Shown here one piece after another: positions 1 through 13,400 of a stretch of 64,000 nucleotides of DNA (the first letter of the stretch is position 1; each line of letters opens with the position of its first letter). The notes under the pieces were generated by a model. The model worked only from the letters and a program-made list of their open reading frames with translations, searched no databases and was not told where the DNA came from. The stretch is from positions 12,163,704 through 12,227,703 of the forward strand of contig NC_088304.1 of the NCBI RefSeq assembly GCF_032854445.1, written 5' to 3'. This DNA comes from Liolophura sinensis. Its lineage: Eukaryota; Mollusca; Polyplacophora; Chitonida; Chitonidae. The position numbers and the translations under genes were made by a program.

Positions 1-2
1 TC

Positions 3-10
3 TATATAAA
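3..10 (+). promoter_or_regulatory. Possible TATA box of the SLC22-like gene
   Basis: TATATAAA lies about 115 bp upstream of the transporter start codon, with no other exon between. It would place transcription start near 35-40 and leave a 5' leader of about 85 bp. It is a match to the general animal TATA motif only. The window starts here, so upstream context is missing. Confidence 0.3.
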
Positions 11-124
11 ATGTTTGTTGACATACACCTTTATGTACGTTATAACTCGTTGTTAACCTGTGCGTCTTCATATTGTCAGCCCAGTACGGTGAGACAATTT
101 ACGAGGTTACACTGAGCAATTAGG

Positions 125-277
125 ATGAAGTTGGAAGAGGCTCTGAGAACTATCGGTGCCTACGGTAAATACCAGGTGTTGTTGTGGCTGCTAATGGCGA
201 TCATGGACTCCTGGACGGGCAGTTGGCATATGCTCATCATGACTTTTATCGGATACGAGTCCAGCCATCATTGCAAG
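125..277 (+). CDS. SLC22-like exon 1
   Basis: Starts at the ATG of [17 protein letters not shown], the usual SLC22 N-terminus. Codes 51 residues including transmembrane helix 1 (about residues 17-37) and the first extracellular His-His-Cys. Ends phase 0 at AAG|gtaaat. Confidence 0.8.
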
Positions 278-3200
278 GTAAATGCATTGTTTAAACGAAA
301 CCCAGTCCCCGGGATCACGAAGATTATCTTGGATTTAAATCAAAAATTAATATCAATTTGAAAATGTTAGTTCTTTCGTAACAAAGCCAAAATATTACTT
401 GACTGTAAATTTAGGTAAGTTATTTTACGACAAATTTCGACTAAAATAATAGAAAGAAGCATAACAAATTTAATCATTTAATCTTTAATTGCTTCATGAT
501 CCCGAGCCAGGTAGTTCTGCAGCTAATTCTCCTGTAAAGCACAAGTGTTACTCCGAAAAATGGAACTGTTGTGCACTCGATATTTCTTATAAGCGTTTTA
601 TTATGGTATCGTTATTGATTAGTATTAATGGGAAAGCCACGGCATGCACATGTATAAAATATATAATTTTTCCTGTGGAACTAGTCGGTGACAAGAGAAC
701 AATTCATAACGGATGTTGTATGTCGAAAAATTTATGAATATAATATATATAAATTCATTCAAACTGTAAGGTATAAACACTTGGTAAATAGTTAACATAG
801 ACCTATATCTGGCACAGTTTCTGTCATAAAACCACAGCTTAGCAGAGTGAATACCGCGTTTGACCATTCACGGGATCTGAATCATTATACGAGATAATGG
901 AATGAAAGAGAATATCTGGATCAACTCGGCCAGTTATGTCACCCCAAGATAAGGAGTTGTTTTGAGTCTGACAACGTCAGTTTGACAACGATAAATGCTT
1001 GCTTTTTTTGGGTGTGGGGTGCAGGTGGTTGGGATTACATGGTTTTTGAACTCCGCATCACGTGCACGGACCCCCTGGTAACTAGCATGTCCTATCTGTT
1101 ATGGCATCTTAGAGATGCTGCCTCACTGGAATGCCTTTTCGAAGATGGTGACACCTCAGTCAGTCACTGTAGACATTTGATGATACCAAACCGACCACTG
1201 CTTATAGCAGTGCAACACAGAGAGAAAAACAAGAACAGCGATGAATTAGGGTACCTCAATTAGGGTTTTCTTCTAACTGTTCATGTGAATGCATGAATAG
1301 TAGCACTCTACACGCCCTCTAGCACCGTGGGTTAGGCAGAATTACGTAAAAAATGCAATTATTTTAAATACAATTTATTAGACGTCACTGGTCTAGAAAT
1401 ACCTAAAAAACTGTGTTGTCTTTACATTTAACATACTATGACATTAGAACAATGTAAAGGGACCAGGTCTCGGCGATATTATACCTGCAGACATCGTTTA
1501 ATCAAAGACTTAGTTTGGACCAGTGACGCATCACTGCATTACTTTTAACTTATTCTAGTTAAGCCCTGAAACTATGGGGCGTGCTTTTTACGACTATTTA
1601 AGTACTTATTTACTTGAACAATTAGGATAAAACCTTATTTATTTATTTATTTGATTGGGCTTTTACGTTGTACTCAAGAATATTTCAGGAAACCGGGGTC
1701 TGCCAGGGGAAAACACCCAACCTTCCGCAGGTTGTTGCAAGACCCTTCCACGTTCCCAAACCCAAACTAAAGTAAACTGGCAAGAGACCATATTTCCTCG
1801 GTTACGTGTGACCATTTGTCAGCCACCACATTGTCTTCGCTTCTCTGATTTTACCTTTTACGCTATAAGTTTTTTATTGTTATGTTGTTAAACATCAGTT
1901 TAATTTATCATTTTATTCTGCATTTGTATTATCAAGACGGAACTTTTGTACCACAAGCTTCAGCAATTACTATATTAAAAATTCATCGTCAAAACAAACA
2001 AACAAAACAAACGCGTGCGGTTAAATGTTTCGACAATATCGCTTGTCACACAGAAATCTTAGCTTGTTGTCAATGCTCACGTAATCGGACAGTACGTTAC
2101 CGCCTAAAGTAGTCCTGACCAAGGCTGTGTCGTTCATCCCCGTTTCTGCGTTGAGCAATTAGAGAGATACCCCACTGATTATCGTTCGTTGTACATAAAT
2201 TAGGAGATACCTCCGTGTTGTGCAGGAATCAACATTCGACATTCAGTTACCGACAATCAGCAGGCAATAAAATGCTTTCAACTGATTTTAATCATCGAGC
2301 TGTGATGGTTCTTTGTCTTAAGCTGCAGGGCCATGTCAATAGCCAATCCCGCACCAAAACACCACGGTGCCATTCTTGACAGGCTTGATATAGGTGTTCT
2401 TATTTCTCAGTACAAGTAAAATAACATGCTTATTGTTGATATGCAAAAAGCTATAGCTCAGAAATGTGGAGGTTCTGATTTGGTGTGCATGAATCGATAT
2501 GCGAGATTCAGCTGTCCACATTCAAGACTACCAGCTGACATTAAAAAAGTGCTTACAACTGATTTAAATCATCAAGCCGAGAAGTTTTCTTGTGGTTTAA
2601 GCTATACGGCTATGTCAAAATCCAAAACACAGTCTTGTTATAGACACACGGCTTAACATAGATGCCTTTATTTCTCAGTCAAGGAAAAGCAAAAAGCAAC
2701 AACAACAACAAATGGCCATCGTTTATTTATTTCTTTGGTTGATTGGTGTTTATTGCCGTACTCAAGAATATTTCACTTATACGACTGCGGCCTGACACGA
2801 CCATTCGCTGGCTGCAGCAAAACCTTCCCACGTACGGCCGAAGAGGAAGCCAGTAAGAGCTGGACTTGAACTCACAGCGATTTCATTGGTCGTCGTTAAA
2901 ATTGTAAGTCCTTTGGTCAACAAAAAATTCTTCTAATTATGCTGCATCCAAAAAGTTACAGCTGTTTTATATAGAAAAGATTTTGTTTTCTAAAGAGAGA
3001 TAAAATATTTGGGGTTTCTTTTATTCAAAGGTTTCCGACAAGACCCAATATGACCAGAATATATCCTTTCCAATCATGCCAATGGTGAGAGAGGAAGGTA
3101 AATTGGTTACAGCAAAGTGCCAGAGATACACGAATATAAGCCTTGGGAACGAGACAGAGAGTTGCCTGGATGGCTGGTGGTATGACTCTGACGTCATGAA

Positions 3201-4338
3201 GTCATCTGTCGTCACAGAGGTCAGTGAATTCAGTATTATCAAAAATCCATAAATGTACAGAAGTTCGCCAGCGCGTTACATGGTAGTTCACTTCAGTCAT
3301 TGTGGAGTGGGACTACCTGGATGATTAAATCATATAAATTGAATGTGGAGTGGGAGTACCTAGATGGTTGAATCGTATAAATTGAATGTGGAGTGGAAGT
3401 ACCTAGATGGTTGAATCATATAAATTGAGTGTGGAGTGGGAATACCTAGATGGTTTAATCATATAAATTGAGTGTGGGGTGGGAATACCTAGATGGTTGA
3501 ATCATATAAACTGAGTGTGGAGTGGAAGTACCTAGATGGTTGAATCATATAAATTGAATGTGGAGTGGAAGTACCTAGATGGTTAAATCATATAAATTGA
3601 ATGTGGAGTGGGAGTACCTAGATGGTTGAATCATATAAATTGAATGTGGAGTGGGAATACCTAGATGGTTGAATCATATAAATTGAGTGTGGAGTGGGAA
3701 TACCTAGATGGTTGAATCATATACATGAGTGTGGAGAGGAAGTACCTAGACGGTTGAATCATATAAATGAGTGTGAAGAGGAAGTACCTAGATGGTTGAA
3801 TCATATAAATTAAGTGTGGAGTGGGAATACCTAGATGGTGGAATCATATAAATTGAGTGTGGAGGAAGTGCCTAGATGGTTGAATCATATAAATTGAATG
3901 TGGAGTGGGAATACCTAGATGGTTGAATCATATAAATTGAGTGTGGAGTGGGAATACCTAGATGGTTGAATCATATAAATTGAGTGTGGAGTGGGAGTAC
4001 CTAGATGGTTGAATCATATAAATTGAGTGTGGAGTGGGAATACCTAGATGGTTGAATCATATAAATTGAGTGTGGAGTGGGAATACCTAGACGGTTGAAT
4101 CATATAAACTGAGTGTGGAGTAAAAGTAACTAGATGGTTGAATCATATAAACTGAGGGCGGCACACCTGCCTCTTTTTATGCTTTTCTGCATGGTACTAT
4201 CTGTGGATTCTAGTTGTACAAGGTAGGTGGTACTTGTTGGAAAACCTGATAACTTTTGTAGCAATTTTCAGTCTGTTATAATCTCTGCAAAGAGGATAGC
4301 TGCTATCAGTGAAGATCAATGATCAATGAAGATCAATG

Positions 4339-4434
<96 letters not shown>

Positions 4435-7400
4435 AATAATCAAGTTGTATAATATGTTTTAGTGAAAACTTTACACGGTGTTTTGTGCTTTGTGCCAAAC
4501 AACTTAATTTCTTTTATATTTTTTTTCTTAGATGTAAGTTAACAGAAGATATCATTAGGCCTATATACCTTTAAGTTCCACCACAGGGTCTGAGGTACAA
4601 GTTGTGAATTCCCAGTAAACTGGACGCGCTAGCAAGTTATGAAGCCTGCTAAGGCATCGCATTTCTTGCGCAGTCCTACGATTCAAATGATTTATCAGCG
4701 ATGTGGTCTGCGATGTGAAATATTTAGGACACACAAGCCAAGACCTTTTTGTTGAAGGTCAAAATAGGATTTTTTATCCGATCTCCACGATATGGCTGAA
4801 ATATTTCTGATGTGGCGTTAAGCCACAATCATTCATTCATTTATTTCATTGCTTTTTTACGTCGTACTCCAGGATATTCCAGTTATCCAACGATGACCAG
4901 CATTATATGGTGGGAGGAAACCAGGCAGAGCCCGGGGAAAACAAACACGTTTAAACGACATATTCTCAACGTCTATTTTGTGTGATCTATTTTCCTACGT
5001 ACAGTGGGACTTGGTGTGTGACAGGAACTATCTGGCGGAGACCTCGCAGTCGGTGTACATGGCCGGACTATTTGTGGGTGGCTGTCTCATGGGCATGCTG
5101 TCAGATCGGTTTGGCAGGAAGAAGATCATGTTTGCTGGGTTTGCTGTCGAAGCGCTGGCCGGTGCCGTCGTTTCTTTCTCTCCCAACCTCTACGTGTTCA
5201 TTGCCTTCAGATTCATCGTTGGAATGTTCGTTGTAGTAAGTCAAGGGTACTTTTTGTTGGGGGTGTGAGGGTGTTGGTGGTGGGTGCAGTAAAACGTCAT
5301 GTGAGTACAGTCTATACAACAAAGAATAAAACAAAACCCACTAAAACCATAAATACATTCATCGAGAGAAAGTTCGTTGTGGTAAGTCAACTGTAAGTTT
5401 TTTTTTTGGGGGGGGGGGGTGAGGGGGGAGAGAAGGCGGTTTATTGGGTGTGGAGGGTGTTGGTGGTGGCGACAGTCAAATGTCACGTGAGTATGCGGTA
5501 AAGAGTCAAAAAATGATGAGAGCAGAAACGGTTTCATCGTTGGAATGTTCGTTGTGGTAAGATAACGGTGACCTTTTGGGGTGTGGGGGAACCGGCGGGT
5601 GATGGGGTGTGGGGATGTTTGTTGATGTGGCAGGCAAATGTCATGTGGGTATGCAACAAAGGGAAAAAACAAAACAGCTGTAAAAAAATTGAACACATTT
5701 TGTGCGCTGGAGTTACAGTGTGTGATATCAATACTCATGTTTTTTCTTAAGTAAACCGGTTGTGTATCTTGAGTTCAGTTTTCTTACAGCTGTACCAGTG
5801 ATCAATGTATGATAGATCACAGATAGGCCTGATATTGCTAAAATGTATCGGAGAGCATTCTAAAATAGAACAAATCCCACACCCTTCATCGGGCCTATAC
5901 ATCGAACTGTCATAGTCTCGTCTATAAGAGTTCTCGCGAGAATGTGATATATATGTCATGGCTTCACTGGATGACGCGATTACGGCATCGTTCTCTCCCA
6001 CAGGCTCGAGTCCCACTCATGATAATCTGGCTGCCGCGTTAAGCTGATGGCTTAATACAGGGACTCCGGTCCTCTCCAAACACAACCTAACCTGATCAGT
6101 GAAAAAAAAGAGTGCGGCGACACTAATCGACAAACTAAGTAAATAAATAAACTAACGAAATAACTTTCAGCTTGGCTTAGTACAATTTTAAGTTTTGACA
6201 TCTCCTGGGCTATGACTACTGTACTTACCACAGCTACATCGCGAGATAACTCATGCTTACCGACTTTCTGATGGAACCTCACAGTGATCTCCCTTCCACC
6301 ATAAACCCGCTAGCCCATGTTTCTTGCATATATGTATTTATTTGTTTGATTGGTGTTTTACGCCAGAAGGGATTTAACTATGATTATTGAAGTCATAGTT
6401 GTGCCAACATCGGGAAATAAACGAAGCGTATAGACACTAAGCACCCTGAGGCCTGGTCCCTTTGCATCATTTTAATGTGATTGTATGAAAAACTTGATGA
6501 CAACACAGCATTTCGGGTAATTTTAGTCTAATCAGTGACGTCTGAATAATATTGTAATTAACACGACTGCATTTTTTAAAACCAAATTCTGCTTAAAACC
6601 ATGGTACTAGAGGGCGTGTAAATTGCTACTGTTGAGGTAAATTAACAAGAGGCCGATCACGTGAGGACCATTTGCCGTTAACCTGACATTCTCAGTGTTC
6701 TTATGTTCCTGTGAACCTTATTGCCCACCATTCCCTTGTTAACCCTTAACCCGACATTCTCAGTGTTCTGATGTTCCCTGTGAACCTTATTTTCCCACCA
6801 TTCTCATGTTTTCTATTGATCTGATATTCCGAGTATTTCTTGTTTCCTATGAACCTGATATTTCCACTCTTCCATGGTAACCGTTAATGTCATTTTCCAG
6901 TATTCTTACCAAGAACCTGATTTTCCCAGGTATTTTTCTTTATCATAAGTCTGATTTTGCCAGATACCACGTTTACCTGTTTCCCTGATTTTCCCGACAT
7001 TTTTCTATGTTTTCGTAGTTTTAATAAATTTTCTCTCCAGGGGCTAACTTGACAGGCTTCATCGTAGCCTGCGAACTTTTTTCCCAACAAACAACGCTCG
7101 GTGTTCGGCACACTGCACGAGCTTCAGTGGTCCATAGGCTGCTGTATACTACCGGGCATTGCCTTCGCTCTCCGCCATTTTGACTGGCGCTATACGCAAC
7201 TGGCCATTTTCTTTGCCAAGTCTCCTGGCGTTATTAGCATGGAGGTAGGTTAATAAAGCTGCCCATGAGGTGGTTGCCCTTGCAGATTATTTGTTTTAAA
7301 AATACTGACTTTTTTTATCTAGAATGTTGTTCATATTAGTACTATAAATGTGTTTTTATTGTTTTAATTAAAGCTTTACTCCCCACTCAAAAATATTTCA

Positions 7401-10400
7401 CTTGTACGACCACGGCCAGCATTATGGTGGGAAAACTCACCATCTGCAAGCTGCTGACAGACGGTCCCATGTACGACTGGAGAGGACGCCAGCATGGACT
7501 TGAACTTAAATCCGATCGCATTGATGAAAGGCGTCATTGTGCTGGCCCAGCACGCTCACTACTAGGCTTCGGAGGCCACAGTAAACGTGAAACAGTTTAA
7601 AATTTAAAACTAGGTGCCACAGGATGAAAATCCGAACCATAACGGAAAGCCAGTTTTGGACGCTGTAGTCAGACGTACATTACAAAAACATGTTTCATTT
7701 GCGGCATTGTTTCATGAAATTGTCTCGTACTTGGCGATGTGTGATGGTTACACATGGGCTCCATTCGGTTTCCTTTCTCACGAACGTAATCAATATCACT
7801 GAAATACTCTATAGAATGACGTAGAAGACAAAGTAAAGCAAGAGTTACAGAAGTAGGCCAATGTCATTCATGATTTATATCAATAGGGTTGTACCAGAAT
7901 CAGTTCCCTGGTTGATTTCAAAAGGGCGTCTGGCAGACGCTGAGGCGGTACTTGAAAAAGCAGCAAAATTCAACGGTCGGAAACTCCCAGAACGATGTCT
8001 ACATGACACCAATGAAAAGAACCTGGGCGAATTCACTTCCGCTCCTCTTCTGACACCAGTTGCTCTTTTCAGAACATCCCAGCTGAGGAAATTCACTTTT
8101 TGTGGTTCGTTATTCTGGTAAGTCTACATACCGGTGTCTTTATTCTAAACTACAATATATTTTTATTCAATAATTGCATAAAATGTAAAAATTTTGGTAA
8201 ATGTAAACACGGATTTATTTAAGTGGAAAAGGTTCCCTATTCAGCCAAATGGACTAGGCTTTGATCGTTAAAGTCATAAGTTCAAACCCAGCTCCCGCTT
8301 CTTCAGCTGCTGCCTTAAAAGACAAGTTTTGTCATGTACATTACGAAGTACGGTTGTTGTCTCCAACACTAAACCATCGTCATACAAAGGAAACATTATC
8401 ACGTGCAGACAGGTAAACTTTCACAGGTTGGTATCAAGCTAGGTCTTACTTTGTAGTACAAGCTGGTTACCGCAAGGTCCAGGGTCCGTATTTATTCAAC
8501 GTCTTTAGACTGAAGTAAAAACTTCAAAGTCAGCTACACTTAAAGTGTTTTTCTCCATGAAGTTTAAAATTTGTACACTGTTTCTTTTTCAGCGGAGCCA
8601 GTCACAATTTGAGTTCTTTTCTGTTACGAGTTCGGCTTTTTAATCGCTTGTAATTTTGGAATTACATCTTAATTTGCTTGATAGATAGGGGCCCTGGTTT
8701 GTTGAGCAATAATAAACTGTTTTATAGGAATTTATTACTGACCAGTTCCACGTCTGATGACACCAACCTGTTCCGGTTTATAACAATTGCAGTTTTGTTT
8801 TCAACATTTTGGCAAAAACATGGTAGTGACCACCCAGTTACCTATGTGTTACATTTTATTTATCATTACTTGAATGGTGCTTTACAGAATCAAGGTGTTG
8901 CAGTCTGAGGAATGAATTGGTACTGTGAGGGGGGCATTCTTTGTAGTACCACTTAGTTTAGAGCCAGTTGGTACCCAGGATGTTATCAATCGATATGGTT
9001 GGTCACAGTTTGCCTGTACAAGTCATAAATCACCAATCAGTTAAAAGGAACCAATAAAAAATGCAACCAGTCCATCAATCCACAAAACTATCTTTTCCTC
9101 CAATCAAATTGCAGCTTTTTGCACATCAATCCGCATAGTATAAACACATATGCGAGACAGACAAATAAACGATGAAAACTTGATTAGCCGTTATATCTTT
9201 ATATTCAAACATTACAAACAAAAAACAAACAAATAAGCAAATACATATATTACTACAATAAAACATAGCCTATTATAAAACATGGATACACGGGCAAGCA
9301 TACAGCATATATACAAAGACATTTAATTGCATATAATATACATTTGGCATCAGCGACTATGAATCCTTACTCACCTGTACGTTTAAATCAGTCATATGCA
9401 TCTACAAAGCTGGGTTGGGGAAGCACACGCTAAGTGTGTAGCTCATTTAAATGGCTTAGGTGAAATTTAGGTGTCGGAAAGAGAACTGTAGTACAAAAAC
9501 TGCGGTGACAACACTTATCACAGAATCCATACAGGCGTCTGCACGTAAAGTTGCACCATAGTTTAAGTTCGTCCGATAGCAAGATTTTACCATGTGATCG
9601 AAGAACAATTGTCAATATACTAAACATGTTATAACTAAAACATACCAAACTATACCAACCAGTAAAAACGACATTTATTGACAACGTCCCATGCACATCC
9701 GGACAACTGAGCGCACGCCTTTTCCAACCCTGCTCACGGTTGACCAAACTCTGCGATGTAAGCCGTGTTCTGTATGGTTGCTTTGTGTTGCTGCGTTCGG
9801 AACAGTTGTCTCCGTATTTGGTTTGAGGATTTCGGACTCCGAGAATTGCGCTTCGGGGGCGTTGATAGGACGAACATTAATTACATTTCGCCGATTCTTT
9901 CTCCTACCCTTCCTCTGATTGGATATGCGGCGACACCCCTTCCTCTCATCTCCATGATTTCCAATTGAACAGATATCTTTGCTCTTCATTGTAATCACAC
10001 TGGTTCTTTTCTTTTTACCAGCATACTCCTTGTCTAATGTGTCGTTTGTCACTTGGGTGAGATCAAATGTGTCTATACTGGGACTTATCGTAAGCTTTTG
10101 TAACTCAGATATGTCCTCAGCTGAGCTAGAATCGTTTTTGTTGCATTCGGTACGGTCAAGATCTGATTCTGAAGAAGAACTGTCCAGTGATGCCAATAAC
10201 AGGTCTTTGCTGATCGTCCTTTCGTCCGTTCCCATAGATATAGCTCCCGGAGCGTTCCAGCGAGGTAACACGTCAGAATCACTTTGTTGCCATCCACTGG
10301 CGATTCCGAATATAGGTTTATTTTCCGGGTCTGGACAGAAAGACATTCGATCTTTTGTGTTCAACAGATAATGCAAATCTCTCTTGATCAGACGTCCATC

Positions 10401-13400
10401 CCTTTTCGTAGAAGAGTATAAACCACCACCTGGGTCACAGCCGGAATCTTGAAGACTGCAGATGGAATTATTGTCCATATGGGATTTAAGGATCAACGAG
10501 TTATCAATGTCTGGTGTATTGGCCGGAGTATTTGGCGTACTGTCTGTTTGCAGAAGGCGCAATTGGGTGTTAGCAAAATGTCTACGAAGACTGTAAGCAT
10601 CCATTTTTGACTGAGCTTCAAAAACGAGGTATTCTTCTGTACTTCCATTTGGGCCGCAATTTAATTTTCCGTTTGAGCGCTTGAGATCATAGCTTTTCTC
10701 CTGTATGCGATTAGCTTTAAACTCGACTTCAAGATCCGTTTTGGGGAGGCCAATGGACTTCTGGTAATTTGAGGTTGACATTTCTTCACTAGTCGCTGTA
10801 TTGCTGGTTTGGAAAGCCTTAGGACTTTGAGTCTCACTGATGATGCCTTTCTTTGTTGATTCAATACCAACTCCTGAGTCAGTGATATCGGTTGTTTCGT
10901 GGTCATGCTTTCTCACCGGAGTGATTTTTGGTAAAATATTCGTCGGTCTAGGGATAGTCCCTGACAAATTCTGCGCATTTGAATTCTTAATGTCTTCGTT
11001 TGGAGTAAAACAGGATTTATCGCTCACCAAATCCGACGAGCTGTCCATGCAGAGTTCGTTTATATCTGTGTCCACGCTTTCATCATCACTGGGGTGAGAT
11101 CGCTGAGTGAAACATATGTCCACGCTATCATTATCATTTTGGCGAAATCGATGAGTGAAGCATGCCGTATTCAGTTCTTTTTGTTTGTCCTCCTTTCTTA
11201 ACATTTGACCAAGTTCTATTGCGGAGTCAAAATCCGCCCAAATATCATCATCCATGCTGGACAATTGGGAAGGGAGTCCAACACGATTATGGGTAAATAT
11301 GGCGATGTCAAAATGGTACCTGGGAGGGTAAAGACAAATCAAATGTAATAGGCATACATCAAACCCGGTATTACACTTTTTCGAGCTAAAATCTTATTAC
11401 ACTTTATTGTTAAACAAGATCCCTGGAAATTAGTTTCCAACAAACCAATTTATTTTTAAACTACCATCGACAAGACATTTGATTAGCATTTAATTAGCAG
11501 AAGTTCTTAAACATTTCTTTTATTTCAGAACAAACAGTGAGACCACATACCCTTGTGAGTTAGCAAAAACCTCATGACATGTTAAACCGTCTACAGTGTT
11601 GAAACAGAGTTTATAGGATCAGGGCTCTCTTCATTTTATATTTATTTCATGCTACACTCAAAACGTTTTCACTTAAGTGATGGCGGTCAGGTATATGGGT
11701 TGAGGAAACCTGAGTGCCCGACGTTTACAGCCACCCTTGAATAGAAATGCGGCAAACCTCCTTACCTCCTTAAAGTCGCTGGCTTCATCTCCGGTCGCAC
11801 GTGGGAAGGTCTGGCAACAACCTGCGGATGGCCGTGGGTTTCCTCCGGGCTCTGTCCGGTTTCCTCCAACCATAATGCTGATCACCGTCGATCAAGTGAA
11901 ATATTCTTGAGTACGGCGTAAAACACCAATCAAATAAATAAATAAACAAATAAATAAATACCTAAATCCCTAAACACTCAGCGGAAACAGCTCTGTTCGA
12001 ACAAACCCCCTCATTGGTCAAATGCTGGACAGTCGTTTTAACATTCAGCGACAGTTACATATGGAGAGAAAAACCAGGGTGTATCAAAACCTTAGCTGTG
12101 TTTCCGGTATATATTACATGATAAACTGTAAATACTTTATAATTATTACTGGAAAAATAGCCTGTGCTTTACGAGGACGGTAATAAAGGTAAAACCTAGA
12201 AAACTTACCTTATTTGCAAAGTCTGGAGGTTTGATATCACGAGAATATTTCTCTTGATGTCTCTAAATTGTCAACATCGTATTATCATGAAGACAAGAGG
12301 GATGTCAACAGTGAAACAATCACCCCTGTGACGTTCCCTAGTAACGTGACGTCACAATGGCAGCGTCAGAGCTCCCGGCCTGAATCATTTTATTCGTGTC
12401 AAATGTTCCTTCCCTAGCGCATCATGATGACGTCACATTGAAGACAATACAACGTTACAATAGACACTGCTACATTGTCATATTGCTGTCGATGTGTAAT
12501 AACCAGCTGTGACGAAATAATGGCTCAAGGTCCTACTTATATATATATATATATATTAAAATCTTCCGGAGAACACTACAGACTCCATACGTGAAAGGTC
12601 GAGGGAACGAGAACTCATACCGCATTCACGTAAATTAAACACGTTAAATGTCTTCAACTTTTGCAGTAGTAAGACGCTTTGCTTGAAAATGGGAAATGTG
12701 AAAAAAAATCCCAAGTGTATTCAGTATTGTATCTAATATTTCCACCTGTCCATGCCTTGATGACGCATTTGCATAGTAAAAATCAAAGACAGGAGCCTAT
12801 ATCTCTGTTTATATCGTAAACCAGACGCCGGTTTACAAACATGGTTGCATATTACGCTTTCTCTCGTGTCTCCACACAGGTTCACTCACGTGGTTGTGTG
12901 TTAAGGTCTGCCTCAAGTCTTTACACCGGCTTACTAACATGGTCCTGTGTTACAGTGTCTCATGTCTCCACACAGGTTTATTGACGTATTGGTGTTTTTC
13001 TGTCTGTCTCATGTCTCCACACACGCTGACTAATTTGATCTTGTATTACGGTCTGACTCATGTCTCCACACAGGTTTACTAACGTTGTCGTGTATTACGA
13101 TCTGCCTCAAGTCTTTACACAGGCTTACTAACATGGTCCTGTATTACAGTGTCTCATGTCTCCACACAGGTTTATTGACTTATTGGTGTTTTTCTGTCTG
13201 TCTCATGTCTCCACACACGTTGACTAACTTGGTCGTGTATTACAGTCTGTCTCATGTCTCCACACAGGTTTACTAACGTGGTCGTGTATTACAGTCTGTC
13301 TCATGTCTCCACACAGGTTTACTAACGTGGTCGTGTATTACGGTCTGTCTCATGTCTCCATACAGGTTTACGAACGTGGTCCTGTATTACGGTGTCTCAT

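Noticed and set aside
982-1263. A 93-codon forward frame in intron 1
   Set aside because: No family resemblance, no splice sites in phase with the transporter, and exon 1 to exon 2 already join without it.
4316-4498. A poly-Asn/Ile-Tyr frame
   Set aside because: Translation of the (TA)n-(TTA)n microsatellite.
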